A stretch of 64,000 nt of DNA from Halichondria panicea. Taxonomy: Eukaryota; Porifera; Demospongiae; Suberitida; Halichondriidae. A model generated the notes under the pieces. It was not told the origin of the DNA. It saw nothing but the letters and a program-made list of their open reading frames with translations, and did not search any database. The position numbers and the translations under genes are program-made. Below, piece by piece: positions 12,501-27,500 of this stretch. Position 1 is the first letter of the stretch. Every line of letters starts with the position of its first letter. The stretch spans positions 3,788,169 through 3,852,168 of the forward strand of contig NC_087386.1 in the NCBI RefSeq assembly GCF_963675165.1, in the 5' to 3' direction.

Positions 12501-15500
12501 CATGCATTAGTTTTGACTGCCGATTGCTCAAATTACACACTAAATTAACAAAGATCCTCCCATAACAACAAGTGATTCACGATAATTGTATCACCACAGT
12601 GACAATTGCACAAAACCATGCACTCTTGACAGGGGATATATACAAGTCTATACGATTAATTTCCATGTGTTAGGCATGGTTGGCATGTCGTCTATCTGCG
12701 AACCTGAGATGTTGCTATAGCGCTATACACACTTACATAAATTATTAATTACGATATTCTACGTACCCAAAGTTTGGTGGTAATTATTCAGCTTAATTGT
12801 CACACATAACGTGAATTCAGCTCATAGAACACTAACAGAGGACGGAGTCGATGAGTTGCTCAGAATGTCAGTGAAAGTGTCACAACGCCCTTTCCAACCA
12901 AAGCTTGAAACAGGAAATACTTACAAGAATCCTACAAAGCAGCACAAGTCTTTGAAGTGGGCCACATTCACAAAGCAACCCCCCCACATATCCCATACAT
13001 CGCAAGCTGAGGACAACAACCCCACATGCTAGGTATACATGGTGGGCATAAACAAACTGGAATAATGAAAACCCTAGCTGAAGGGCCTCAAGATAATCAA
13101 ATTAACTTAAGCTTGAAGTGGTTGCTTTGATCTTGATCATTCACCCACAACAAACAAATGAAAGTTGGAGAGAACCACAAATGATAACTGATTTTATGTA
13201 CAGCTTAGTATTTCCATTACTTCATTACTTCATTACTTATTAGATGTGTTTGCAGGCTGATACACATTGCAATTGCATTTGCCGTACACCAACATGCGTG
13301 TGTCTTACGGGTATCATTTAGAAGCAGACCTCAATTAAAAACAAATGTTGTTCATATGTGAGATACTGAACAACGACCTTAAGCTCGATATTAAATACTA
13401 AAACTGCCTTGTAACCTTATGCTATTTTTAATTCATTTCCTCTGAGAGTCAGTGATTATACAGTCATGTATATTAAATTGTGCGCCCACTGCATACGAGA
13501 AGAACAAAGAACAGTACGGTAGGTGTCATGAAAAATGAGACCATTGTATAGTTAAGTAATGTCTTTGAGGTACATGGAGAAGCAGACATAAGCCATAATG
13601 GTTGGCGGTTGTTTTAACTATCATAACAGCGCTATAGAAGACAAATGGTTTAAGGAAAAACTCTGTACTCGGTGTTCAATCATCCAGTGATGTAATCTTT
13701 TAGGTGTGGCGGAGACAATATTAATGTAAATAGCTGCCTGTAAACGAATTTTCAATATCTTAGCAACAAATACTCAATATTGTTAGACTCAACAAATAAC
13801 TGTACTTTTCATGTTAAAGCTCATTAGGCACTTAATTGTGCATGCAAAGACAGAGACATTGCAGCCTGCATGATCGCATGAATGAATGCGGTTTCACACA
13901 TGAGGTGGAAACGATAATCACGTAACATTAGAGTGACCACTGACTATAGAGTTCGATTTTTAAGGGCCCTGTAAAATGATTGATATCACACAGTGGGTAT
14001 TATAAGTTGTGACACAATTCCATGCAACGTTGCTCTTGAGAAATGCATTGTGTTTTAAAGGCATGGGTGTAGTCTAGGAGTCTTTCAGGCTCGTTTAGCA
14101 CACAAACGCATGTTTGCACAGAAAGTCAATTAACCCAGACAATCAATCAGCGAATCTAATTGTCAAGAATGTATACAATGAATAATTATATACACCACAT
14201 CAGCTACCAGTTTAGATCAATGCTAGCGCCAACATTTGTACGGTAGGTGTTTTTCAGCTTCTTTGGTATCAAGCCATTATCTTGGAAAATTTTACAATCT
14301 GATTGGGCTGCACTCTCAGTGCAGCAGTACAAATCATTGATAGGGTACTTGTTGTGTGGAGGCTATCCATGCTGTAAATGCAGTTCTATATATGGCAGCC
14401 AGGTGAGCAGACTCACAATACACAAACCAACAAACAAACAAACAAGCCATGGCAGTTGAAATACCATATAAACGTAACCTTCTTCGTATTTAAAGAATCT
14501 ATAGTTGCTTAATAATATACTACACCCAAGGCATAATACAATCAATTATCAAGTGAAACGAAACACACGGTAACATCATCAAGGCTCAAAGATTTACCAC
14601 ACACAAACCACTCAAATATGAAATGAGGGCCTTACATTACATCGATCATCTCTTGTCTAGACTTCATATTCTGCAACCATACAAAACCAATAAGGAAACA
14701 CACTACATCACTGCAGAACTATTCCCTGTTCAAAAAGCAAGGGCCAAAGTGAAGGCTTACAACAGCAATCTATCTGTGCACAGCAGTCAGCAAAGTTTAA
14801 GCACACTGTAAGTTGTAACTAAACAAGATGTGGGCAACTGGGAGGTCTACATAAACAGTGCCACCTAGTATCCCAAAAGGAAAGGAAAGGTTTGCCAACA
14901 TAATTATGTTTCCATTCCAACATGCACAATTAGGTACAGTTGGGAAAACTACACTCAAGGTTTGCTTACAATGCTAGTCTGCAATGAATTTAGGTTCTCA
15001 CATATCCAATTGGCTGCTCAGATGATTTTACAAACTGTAAGTTCAAACTAAAAGGGGCTGCACAAGACCAGGCCAGGCCATTGAAAACATGTTGATACCA
15101 GAGTTGGTGCCAAATTAAATTAGGTTACCAGAGGCATGCACATAGATAAGAGCAAGTAGTTAGACAGCATATTTGGGTAACCACTTATCTAGAAGGCTAG
15201 AGATAAGGAAGTTGATTGGACATCTTATCAACACATTGTCCTAGCAGAGTATAGGCACTGAGCTCACTGTGACCTCATTTGAAATGACTACACGCCCACC
15301 CACATTACATGTACATGTAGGTAACCAGTCATCTAGCCTAGCTAACTGGTTAAGGGTATATATGCTTGCGCATGCTCACCATTAGCACTGTGCAGAGAAA
15401 TATGACTGCCAAACTTTCCTTCAGCATCCCTGTGGTACTGTATAACAAACAAATAATGTTGCCAATTATCCGACAAAGAGCAATAAGGTGTTACTCAAAA

Positions 15501-18500
15501 CTGATTGAGGAGGTTATAATTAGTACAATGACTCTTGACTACCCATAGCTTGAGGCAATTAAAGCCTTATAACCCATAATCTTAGTGGTGAGACTGCACC
15601 CACTGACAGGCTATCAGCTCTTAAGGGATGACCACTACACACCCACATGATCTAGTATTGTTTGCTATTGGTCAGATAGCATGCACCTAATATCGTTCAG
15701 AGCATCATAGCACCATTTTAGAGTAGCTGGTATGGTAAGATAATTCTTACAGTGTACCTTAAACTCTAGACACTGTTCAACAGCTCTCTGAGATTCCCTG
15801 CAGGAAATGTTTCATATAAGGTTATAATCAGCATCCACCCACACAAACAAGCACTAAAAAACAAACACAATGAGCTCTAATTTAAGACTGTAAACATTCA
15901 TTAGACACAGCTGGTTGCAAACTGTAGTTGCACACAAAAATTGAAGCCAATTAGTGATAATCTTATTGTCCATCAATCAAGCATTTGTCCAGAAGCCCTT
16001 CAGGCACATTCCAAGCAGCCCACAAGAAGGGAATGTAATATGTCATGCTCAGAGTGTGGGTGGACTGCTGACCTCAACAACAAGATCAAGATGAGAAGGA
16101 ACTGACAATTTGTTTTGTCATACAACGCACACATCTAATTTGCGAGAAATTTGCTGCGAGACTTCTTAAAATTAACTCTACTCAATGCAATTGTGTCAAC
16201 ACATACCATCACCATTACCATCCTGTCATACAGACTTATTCGTTCACAATACTCCAGGGAGTACCACCTATATAGCACACAAGTATTTGGATTCCTTAAA
16301 GCCCTACATACACAAAGCACATCACCACACCAGCCAGCCTGGCAGAGTTGTTACATTGACCTAATTATCAGTAATCCGAGTAAAGAGAATCACCTAGGAA
16401 ACTGAACTGACATAAATGCACAAGAGCTCATGAAATACTGTGAAATAACCACTGCAATGTAAACATTAAATACCGACACTTGTATTCATTTACTACACCA
16501 TTTATACTAACCTCCCCTCCCATTACAATTTATTCCACCCTCCTATATGTAAGAAGTCTAACGCGTTTTGCTTGTGAATACAATGGGAATGTAGAACACA
16601 CGTACGTCAAATGTACAAGTTAGCCCCCGGTGCTCAGCTTGCTAATCAATATTATGAACGTGACATATTGTCCATGAGAACATGTTGATCTCAAGGCTGT
16701 GTCTTACGTTTGTACATTTGAAATTACATTCCCTGCGTACATTGCCTCAGGTTATAAAATCACCAGAGCACAAAAAAGGGGACAATCAGCACATACCAAG
16801 AATATAAAAGGACAAGGCTTGTAGCCGTAACTACATATATGGCAATTAAATCATCTTACTTCATTGATTACATCATTCCAAAGCAGTATTCCGTTACAAA
16901 AGCAACTTGTTTTCGAAATGCACAAAACAGATTTCTAGCTTTATCTTATTAGGGCCAAATTAATGACCAATTGTCTGGCATAACACTACATCTCATACAA
17001 GGCATTAATCCCACTGGGAAAGGTGTACAGATAAAGTTTCACTGAATATTTACCATACACAAGTCATAAATCCAAATGGCATCGTATCGTGGGAAACAAG
17101 TAGAGTATTTGATTCCACAACAGCGGACATCTGAACATGCTGCCTATGCAAGTGTGGGGTCCCTTGGGAGTTGGTTCATAACTCTCTGAGAAAGTATGGC
17201 TGTGCAGTACACCAACTCTTCTGCTTCTGAACCATACAGCCATGTGTAAGCGTCTCTTTTAGCCCAATCAGCTTGGAGCATTTCATATACTCAGCTCATC
17301 ACAATCCAAATTGGATGGATGCATATCCATTATACATACATGCATGACTGAGTGTACATGCATGTACATGTACATGCATTCCTACAGGAATTTCAGTTTT
17401 CAATTGGCACCATACATGGCAAGTGTTCGAGTACAATTGATCATAGACACTGAAGCTGTATGCAAGCACTGATTCAAACACACCTCAACTATTTTGAACG
17501 ATAATTCAAGAAGCCAATCCAAGAGACTACACTCTTGTGTACTGAAATTCATAAACCACCAATTATCAGTGGTCTATTGTAATTGCATTAGATAGTGCCA
17601 AGCCCTACCGATGAAACTGAATGGCTCAAAATTCGTCTACGCTGCACACTGCACACACCACACATTTTCGATGAGCCACTTGGAAGGTCTCCAATTGTCA
17701 AGTGGTGAAATAGGATACAGGCACACCTTAGCCCACATTCTACGAGGCCACATTTTAGAGGCTCTCATGGAAACCAGCACACTACACAACTGACCTCTGC
17801 AGTCCAATTATTGGCCAATGAGAAAGTGTGAAACAATCTGCATTGCACTTTTCAGGCCTGAACTAGAGCTGATAGTCGTGCAATTAACGGGAATGGAAAC
17901 CATGCTAGAGCTATTAGAACATCAACACAACCTTACCATAGTGACAGGAAAAGGAGGGATTGGAACAAAGTTACCCTCGAGTAACATCTGCTTTATATAC
18001 CCTGCGGTTTATTCGAGGCTGTATTAACAAGCCAAAGCAGTAGATGAGCGTAGCTCGGCTTGTCAAGCTGATGGCCTATTTTCTACACATAATTCCACAA
18101 TCCAAATTCTGTACAACTACTCAGTTATAACCAGCACGCTTATACACGTTATAGCAATAAAAGACTATAAATAGCACTTGGAAGTTTATATCTTTACTGT
18201 AATGCCTCCTTTCACTGGGTATGGTCAGTCATTAGCAACTACTACACGTGGCATGTTTTAAATTGCTGAAAAGATGTCTCAAGGAAACACAACTTTCTTA
18301 TTATGAGTGAGTTACATGTACCTGGCAAAAACAACCTCGCTAAAGGGAAAAAGCGGATAGTTTTCTGCAGATGCAATGTAAAAGCATCACATGTACCACT
18401 CTGGATTTCCAATCCCTCCTTTTCCTATATCTATACATATTGTGACAAAATACACTCACATAAATGCTACTAACTAGAAAAACTATGGTTTACTTACTGG

Positions 18501-21500
18501 TATTGCAATCGTCTCCAGATGTGCAGAATTTGCTCATCCCTAGACTCAGGGTAACGCTCAAAGAACTTTCTCAGATACTTAGAGTCGATCTCTTGTAATT
18601 TCTCCCTAAGGCGATTCTGTCCAAGATGGCCTATGATGTCCTCCAACCCCGACATCACATGATCAATGGTCTATATGTGCACCAAAGGGTATGTCAAGAG
18701 TACACAGTTCTTTTAAATATACATTATGATATCACATCATAATTATTATTAATTGCAGTGTCTTAATTGTAAAGGTCCAGGGAAACCACAAAACCTATGC
18801 TTGACCATCTGAACAGTGCTCTTCAACGAGTAAAACGTACAGTAACATTGAGCATGTTGCCCATCATGATTAGATATTAGTATCACATGACCCTTAGAAC
18901 GACTACTTGTAAACTTTAGAACGACTCCTTGTAAGCGGTAGAAGGAGTTATATTAACCCTTACAAGGAGTCGTTGCAAGCATTAGAAGGAGTCGTTATAA
19001 TTCTTAGAAGTGTGGTTTCCCTAAAAATGCCTACAAACGGCTTGCCATAGTTGCCAACATTACACAGGATGTGCCTCCCCCACTATAATAGTCATCCTCG
19101 ATCACAAAAGATTGAGCGACAACACAGAGTTGCACCGTCAGTAATTTAATTCTCATACTAATTCAGTGAATAAATTGCGCATTGGTGTACGCATATCATC
19201 GGACACGTTTATGGGAAATTTTCATATTCTGGATAGAACAGCAGACACTCCGGTATTTGTTATCCGGACAATATCTGGACATACCTTGAAAAGTTAAGAT
19301 ACATTCCAAGCAACGTAGCTTTAAGAGTTTGCAGCTCGATGATTAGATAGCTAGTGCAACTGTTCAGTTGCAGACTGTGCTATTAAAGTTTAGCTAGCTC
19401 GCATGCAGCTGCACACCTGTTCGGATATATCATGTGTGCTATAATGATCTGTTCCAATTATTCCAGGACAATTTTTCAAAATATGAATTTATTTGCGGTA
19501 TATACATGGCAGTGCATGAGACATGAACTAAAGGAATATAACAGTATTATTTTAACACAAGAACTGACTAGCGATCTAGCGATACAGTACACTATTTTGT
19601 GCCATGAAATTGTAGAAGACATACATGCACAGCAATGCATGTACACACAATTGGACATATTTAGCACCTTACACCAAGCAGTCACTACAATATGTGGTCT
19701 CATATCCACTGCATACTATTAACAGCTAATATACACCTTTCCTCCAATCTTCAAAGGTTTCTACTTTTAAATTACTATTAGCAGTACATATCATATCTAC
19801 AGCTTCTCCACAGTAGGGAAATAGAGACCTGCGTCTGCAACTAGTCAACATGTCAAGGACACTTAGTAGGTTTTCGTTAACACTGTCATAGTAAACATAG
19901 ACATAGATCAGGCAGTCATTGTTATAAAGGAGGTCTTCATGACTTTGATTTGGGCCTGGAACCAAAACACACATGAGCTAATGGGAAGAATGCAGAGTAG
20001 AGACATGCAGTGTGGGAATACCATGCAGTAATTCTGATACCAAGAAAGTTTAGTGTGTAAATAATTATACAAATTTGGAGATGTGGGCAATTGAACTCAG
20101 ACACATGCTCAGTAGCTAACAAGCTCTAGCCACCTAAGGGGGGGGCCACCTAAGGGGGGGTCATACCACCTTATATAGATAATGTGTACAAAAATCTCAG
20201 CTACGGTGCATGTATACATATAAAAATAAAAACTGATAATACCACCCAAAAATACTCACCGTGCCATGAATGACCTCGTTCATGGTGGGTTTCTGCTCCC
20301 TGTCTTTCTTCACTTTGATCAGTTTAACCAAGGGCTTGATGGTGATGCCCTGTATATTATACACGAGAGAGTACATTCCATTTATGCTAACTGCTTCTTT
20401 TGCAGATATTTTAGTGCTGAGAATAGACATTTTTATACTTTTCTACACATGTTGGGGTATTCTCAATTGGAGCACGAAACAGTCGTGTAGAGTACATGTA
20501 CAAATATTGTTATAGGCTATCTTCCTCTATGTACAAGACCCCTTATGTACCTGAACAAACACAGTGAAGAGTACGAGGAAGGTGGTGGCAGTGAGCATGG
20601 TTTTCCGGAGCTGGGCCTCTGACTGGATCATGCACGTGGTAGGATGCTCCAAAGACGGCTCACCATGGAGACGAGCCAAGGCCAATGAAAATGCCACTGC
20701 CCCTCGGAGACCACTGTAACTCTGTGAGTGCATGTGTACAGTAGAAGTATTAGTTACTAAGGCTTCCATTGCAGTATGACAACAACATTACAGTGCGATA
20801 TAATAACAGTTCATGGGAGAGTTCAGTGAGAGCAAAGTACAAATTGTGAGATAAGGATGCATGTGCTTGGTGCAAAATGTGTGAACATGACTTTATTGTA
20901 TAGACACTACCACAACTTGTTCAGTTGGAGGGACACAATATTAAAAAGAATGCACACAAGAATTTCCAATCACTGTGATAAAAAAACAACTTTTAATGAT
21001 GAAGAAGACAAAAGTTATGACCCAATGAAATGGGTGTGTGTAACCTGAATTTATTTCTTAGTCTGACAACTTTAATTATACTCACTTAACACTCTGTTTA
21101 TACCAACACACTTCACTAGCTTCAAAAGACTCAGAACTAAATCATAAATTCTTTGATACAAACAAAAACAGCACTTTGCAAACAGTACGTACTGCCTTAA
21201 TGATACTAAGGCACAACGACATACATGCATGTATAGCCACATACAATGGTAAACAGCTCAATAGGTGGTCTAGAGAGCGCAAAATTGAAAGTGGGAAAAG
21301 GTTACTAGGTAACAAGTGGTGGAATTGCATTCCTATAGTCTACAATTTACAATTTAGACAATATATACTAACGCATGAGATGACTGTAAAAATTAATTAT
21401 GTCTATAAGCTAGGTACACGTAGATACCACGGTATGAAAGTTATAATGGTTATTGGTACTAGAAATGTTCTTTGATGATCGAAACAATGACTTTAAAAGA

Positions 21501-24500
21501 TTACAGAGAGAATATTTTGAAAACATACGTGATAAACGGCAAAAAAATTTGCTTCACGAATACAGCTTGAAAGGATCTGTCATTTAATAATGGCCTTTAC
21601 TTTGTAGTGAAGCTATGGCTTAATTAGTGGTGACATCGAACAGTAAACAGTCTCACTGCAATCCAGTGGACCATGTGAGACAGAACAAATATGCAGAGAG
21701 CACCTAATTGATTTATAAACAAACACGAGAGTACACTCTGCCACACACTGCCACACACAAAATGCTGACATACATGTAGTCTGATCGGAAATGCTGACGT
21801 ACATGTAGTCTGATCGAAACATACAGATTGGAAAATACAAAGCTTAGCACCACTAATGGAATATGCTATTGTGCTACAAGACTAAACAAGCCAGGGGTGG
21901 TTATAACTACCTTGATCACTGAATTATGATAATGAGTGGCTGATAGTTATTATGGCCACTAATTGCCAGTTTAGACTCAACAAATTCACTAACATGGTAG
22001 CAATTCCCACACTATATTAGCAAACAGTAGCACATGCATGCCTAAATGTATCATGCAACATACATGCAGCATAGGAACAAGATGCACATATCTACTTCAA
22101 CTGGGAGACCACAAATCCTCGAAACATACCGCGAGTTACAGCTATGGAGATACAACATAATATAGGATACAGGTATAACAGAACAATGGAGGTGTGTGAC
22201 CATGCATCTGGAAGACTGCCAGTGTACAGACGCAGCTAATTAGGGAATCTGCAGTCGTCTAATTTTAATTGTCAACTCACACTCAGTGCTGTTCCCGCCC
22301 ACACATTTTCCTGATTTACGGCTACAAAATGACATGTCGTTAGCACCAACTTGTCGTTAGCACCAACTCCAAATAAGTAATGTTAGTCCAACATTGAAAG
22401 ACCAAAGCCACCATTTTGGTGAGCACTATCCAATAAGCATTCCTATATGAGATTATACTCTTAAAAGTTATGTATCAATATCGTGTGTGAGACACAGCAA
22501 GGCACTGTCTGCACAAGGTGGGGTGGGTACTTGCTGACAACTGCAGACGATGCTGGCTAGAGTTGGACAACATTACACACCATCATGTACACACTGCGTT
22601 CGAGTGGGCAGTAATAACATGGTAGTCCAGCATCTACGTACATGTACTTTTGGGGCTCAGGCTGATCAATAAATGATTCAGCCTGGAATCTGTTCCTGAC
22701 TTTCGAAATTAACTGCACATGTCATAATAATTATTATAGGTGCCGATAAGACAAAATCGATAGTCACGCATCATGCAATAAAACACACTTAATGCGTCAC
22801 AAACTAGTGACCAAATAAGTAAATGAGCAAGGTAAGTTAGGTAGGTTTCCATGACTAAATCTTTTGGGAGTAAAGTATTTGAAGTGAATGACAGGCTGAA
22901 GCTTTGAACTATGCTATAATTCAATTAACGAGGAACTGAAACATCATCAAAACAATGTTCTCTCTTCCTGTACACAAGCCTTCCCTACATTACAAATACA
23001 TTAAGCATTTCCTATACTTATATAACCCAGTGGGGTGATTAAACTGCACTTCTACAATTAAACCGTACAAAATATGAATCGATATAATTGGTGGTTACCG
23101 TCTTTCTTCTAATTAGAGCACCATGCACTCCAACTGTCAGTGTTTTCGTAATTATTTTATCATAGTTAATTAGGACGTACTAGTTAGCACGAACATAACC
23201 AACAACCTACAGTTATAAAATACAGTTAGCATGGCTTCAAGCACATTATTATAGTTAGGTTTGTTGCAGCAGCTATTATCTTTCTCATAAAGTGTACATG
23301 CAGACTTAGTATTAGATGGGCGTGGCTTGTCCATATAGGCTAGTGTCAGCTTTTACTCCGTTCAGACGATTGTTCATCCACACTGTTGTGGGCTGTGAGT
23401 TTTTTATTAGCATAGCAGGCTAAGGGTAGCTATTAGAATGCTACATGTATCAGATGGGCGAGAAACCTTCACATCGATTTTCTATCTACTTCTTTCAATC
23501 CACTTTCGTTCTTTGTGATGTCATTGAGCATAATACCAAAGTCCCCGGTTTTTGGGGATTAGGTGGCGCATGCGCAAACAGTCGATACCAGAGGAAATGC
23601 GGCCTGGGATCGAGGCTAGCACATAGTCTGCAAGCCAGGCTCAGTTAAATTCTGCTGTTGCTGATACACATTCGATAGAATACTACTTTGAGTGCAAATC
23701 ACAAACATTTTAAGGTCTTGACTTTGAGCGGCTATATTCGAGGCAACCAGGTCACTGTAAATGTGAATATTTCCACCCTATTCTAAGAACCAATTAATTA
23801 ATTCTTTTGTCGTTCCAAATGTAAATTCGAACTAATTGTTTTTGATGCTATAATTAGCAATTACGGTAGAAATTTAACAATGTGCCTCGCATACTCCCAC
23901 GACTACAGTCATTAATTACAATGTACATGTACAAAGTACTTAATCACATGTTCCATGCATGTACGCCCTAACAATGTAAGGTACTGACTAGATCAATTAA
24001 GATAAGGTTTCTTGCACTTGTGGGATTAGAGTCTGGTACAACAGTGGGTGTATTCAGGGCATGTGTGTGGGTGGTTAGGGCTGGGAACTTTTTGTGCAAA
24101 ACAACCAAATAAGAGCTTATAATGTTAAACCCAGCCTAACTAGGAATTATCAGACCTGCTAGCACTGACTCATGTAGGTGGAAACATTAGTTGCATGGAA
24201 GCGTAGCCAAGAACAATTGTTACCACATGACTCTTAATCACAAGTGCTCATGTAGCCACTTAGTCACAATTAACAAGCTAGTGGGTGGTAGATAACATGC
24301 AGCAGATCAATTCTTGGAAATGTTTATAATTATTACAAGGGTTTCTAATGCTTTCCTCTGTGCCGTTAATGTACGCTGTACAACTTTAATAACCCTATTA
24401 TAATTTTTGTTACACCGATATCTACAGTACTGTGTTTTGCAAGTTGCTTGTCATTGTGCACAGTAAATGGGCGTTGTCTATAGTACTACTGAGTCTGTAG

Positions 24501-27500
24501 TAAAGTGAATGTGTCTATTCAGCAAAAAAATTAATTTGCTAACTTAGTTAGCTAAGCTGTTAGTGTATATGCACATGCAGTACTCTGTTGACTTGCTATA
24601 CCTCTGTTGATTGAGCCAGTATGGGAGTTGTTTTAGTTATAGAAGTGCACTAAAAGAGCAGGTAGAGATTAGAGGACATAAAGAAAGTTATGAGTCAGCA
24701 CATTCCTGATTAAATCTAGTAACCACAGTAGTACTGTAGATAACACCCATTTACTGTGCACAATGACAAGCAACTTGCAAAACACAGTACACATGAGAAC
24801 AATGTGCACGTAAGGTATGGTAGGATATATGTGTGGAAAGCATCTACCATAGAAACTAGATTATTAGCGCTTGCTCGATTATAAGTTTATAAGCGTATCT
24901 TTATTTTTGATCAACTAAAAGTTTTTTGTACTCAAATTGAAGCGCTTTTCCAATTATGCAAAGGAAGTTAGTGAAATTTTAGAATTGATTAAGCTAACTT
25001 TGTTACTTAAGGCACGCGTGGGCGGCCACGGGTATAGTAGTCCGTTGGTTTGTTTGTTTGTCTGTGTGTGACATGTGAGTCTATACTTACTTGGATGCCA
25101 TAGCACTGCATTTACAGCATGGAAATAGCCTCCACACAACAAGATACTAGTTTTAATTGTGGCAGATTTTGATGTTAAAGCTTCGTTGCTGTATAAAAGC
25201 AGAGCAAAAGCTAAGAAGCTTGAACTTGCACGTTGGCTATCTCTACTCGCGACCTTTATTCGAGGTAGAGCTACACATTTGCAGCTGAAGTGATCCTTTA
25301 CCGGTCTCCAAAGTAGTTTATTATTGTGTAACTGAACACTCCCCTGGTTCTATATATCATGTTAACAGCCGAGAGTTAGCACTTCAGTGCTCTAGTTCAT
25401 CTATGAGCTGTACGGTGTATAGCTAGCTGGTGATATATCCATCTGGAATGACTCCTTGGGCAAGCTGTTACCTTGTCTGATCATGCTGAGAGAATGGAGA
25501 CTTAGATGAAGTGGACTTTACCCTTTTTGTTTCAGTTTCTGGTCAATATGATTGTGAATTTAAATCTTGTACAATGAACTGTAGGATATAGACCTAGTTA
25601 GGGTAGCCTGCTTGCCTAGTTCGCTCACTTTTTAGCTAGCTAGCTGTCACAGAGACATCCGGTTACTGGGTAGGGCTCAAAAATGATTGTACTAGGCGGA
25701 TGAAAAACCTTTGTGAATGAGCCAAATCAGCAGAAATGTTGACCCTTTGCGATCTAACTATTGCGTTCTGGCAAGGATCGTGTGTATTTACTAGTTAGGT
25801 TTTGCGAATTTTATTGTTGCGAATGAATCAACCATCGCAAAGTTCGCAAACGTTAGATGCTCGCAAAACATTCTAGTAATACGGTAGGCGCATTCTCAAA
25901 TATAAGCGTATAGAGCTTTGCTATTGACCCCATGAGCGCATGCGCTAATAATCCAGTTTCTACGGTATTGTTGCTGTTCAGCTTTCTAAGGTGTGCAAGT
26001 AAATCCTCATATATGCAGTTGGTGACCCTTTACCAGATAACAAAATCCATGAAAAACGTATGGGACAAAGTTCGCTATAACAATCTACAGTATGAAGAAT
26101 TGATAATGTACATGTATCTGCACTCACCATTACAAACACCGACTTAAATCCAATTTTCTTGAATCTGAAGATATTGACGATCAGAGTAAGAGCAATCACA
26201 CCTGCACAAACACAGAGTGGCTCAAAGAAAGCTGACACAGGTACATGTACGTACAATTAAAACTAAGTAATGCAATGTATATACATGTGCATGCTCATGT
26301 ACTTTTTACAGATCAAATCCCCAAAACAGTCGTACATTTGTCAAGCTCTTAACATTATGTAACAGAGCTATGATTGCGGCTCTAAATACATTTGCAAGTC
26401 ATCTGTATAGTTACAACGTATATTATATCTAACCAATGGGTCTGTAGAGCAGTGCAAACAATAGTGAAAATAGAGACAGCCCCCAGTCCCAGTTCTGCTG
26501 GTCACTCTCATACAACGACAGACCCAGAAACAAGAAGATGATCATCTCACTCACATTGCTGCATGTGATGTCCGTGTGTACACGTGCAGTACAAATATGT
26601 GCGTAACAACAATGCATATCATGGTCAATTTGCAGATTACACAGTACGTATCATGTGGTACATGAATCAAGATATTTGGTATAAGACATTGTGTCAATTA
26701 GTAGAAAAATACATTTGGTAAAGGACATCAAAGGGGTAAAAGCTAAACACAGTATAATTATTACACCTCAGCGTCTAAGTTGGAGGGTGCTTATAACCTA
26801 TATATTGTACATGCTGATGCATGTACCTGACGACCTTCATGGAGTACTTGATGGTGGTAGATGACTTGCGGGAAACGTTGGCTTCAACGTAGTGCTTCAT
26901 CGTGATTGCGCAGAAGATCAAACTACAAGGAATTTATATATATAGTCAGATTCGAATGTATCTGTACATGCATATATTGCAGTAATACATTGTGTGAACA
27001 TGCAGCAACACAGGCATATATTTATTTCTACGCGTATGTCAGTAGTTCGAGTCACTGTATTAAGACATACATGCATACAAAGTGTACTACTGTTTCTGAC
27101 CTGACAATTCCTGAAAATTCGAACATGTCAGCCAGTATGTAGGAAAGGTAGCCCATTGTGAACACAATAATGGGTTCCAGCACTGCACGACAAACAATTG
27201 TAGTAGTTCAGATCAACATGTGCAAACTACGTGTAGATTACCATGAACATGCTCTGAGAAGCGTGTGATGAATGCTGCAATCATTCCCATCAATACTCCA
27301 ATCACGAAGCTGGCCAGTACAACCACAAAGAACTGCACCACACCAATCACCACCTACACACATCATACATACGTAAGTGCATGTAGTGAGGACCATGCAT
27401 TTACCCAAAATTTAACATAGGTCAAATTATGCCCCTTATACAAGAAACTTACATAAATTATGGTTAGCATCGATCGCAATAATAGTACAACAATTATTAT

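Larger units (their letters stand above)
20722..26127. other. Largest exchanger intron (5.4 kb), repeats only
   Basis: No exon fitting either strand was found. The ORF around 23445-23648 has no recognisable domain. Contents are an inverted-repeat element (24427-24790), a repeat shared with 14330-14460, and the TTAGATGCTCGCAAAA repeat at 25735-25890. Confidence 0.5.

Noticed and set aside
12811-13032. Plus-strand frame [16 protein letters not shown]…
   Set aside because: Looks somewhat coding, but the minus strand here gives a frame that fits the exchanger tail in phase. Kept as a low-certainty exon on the minus strand.
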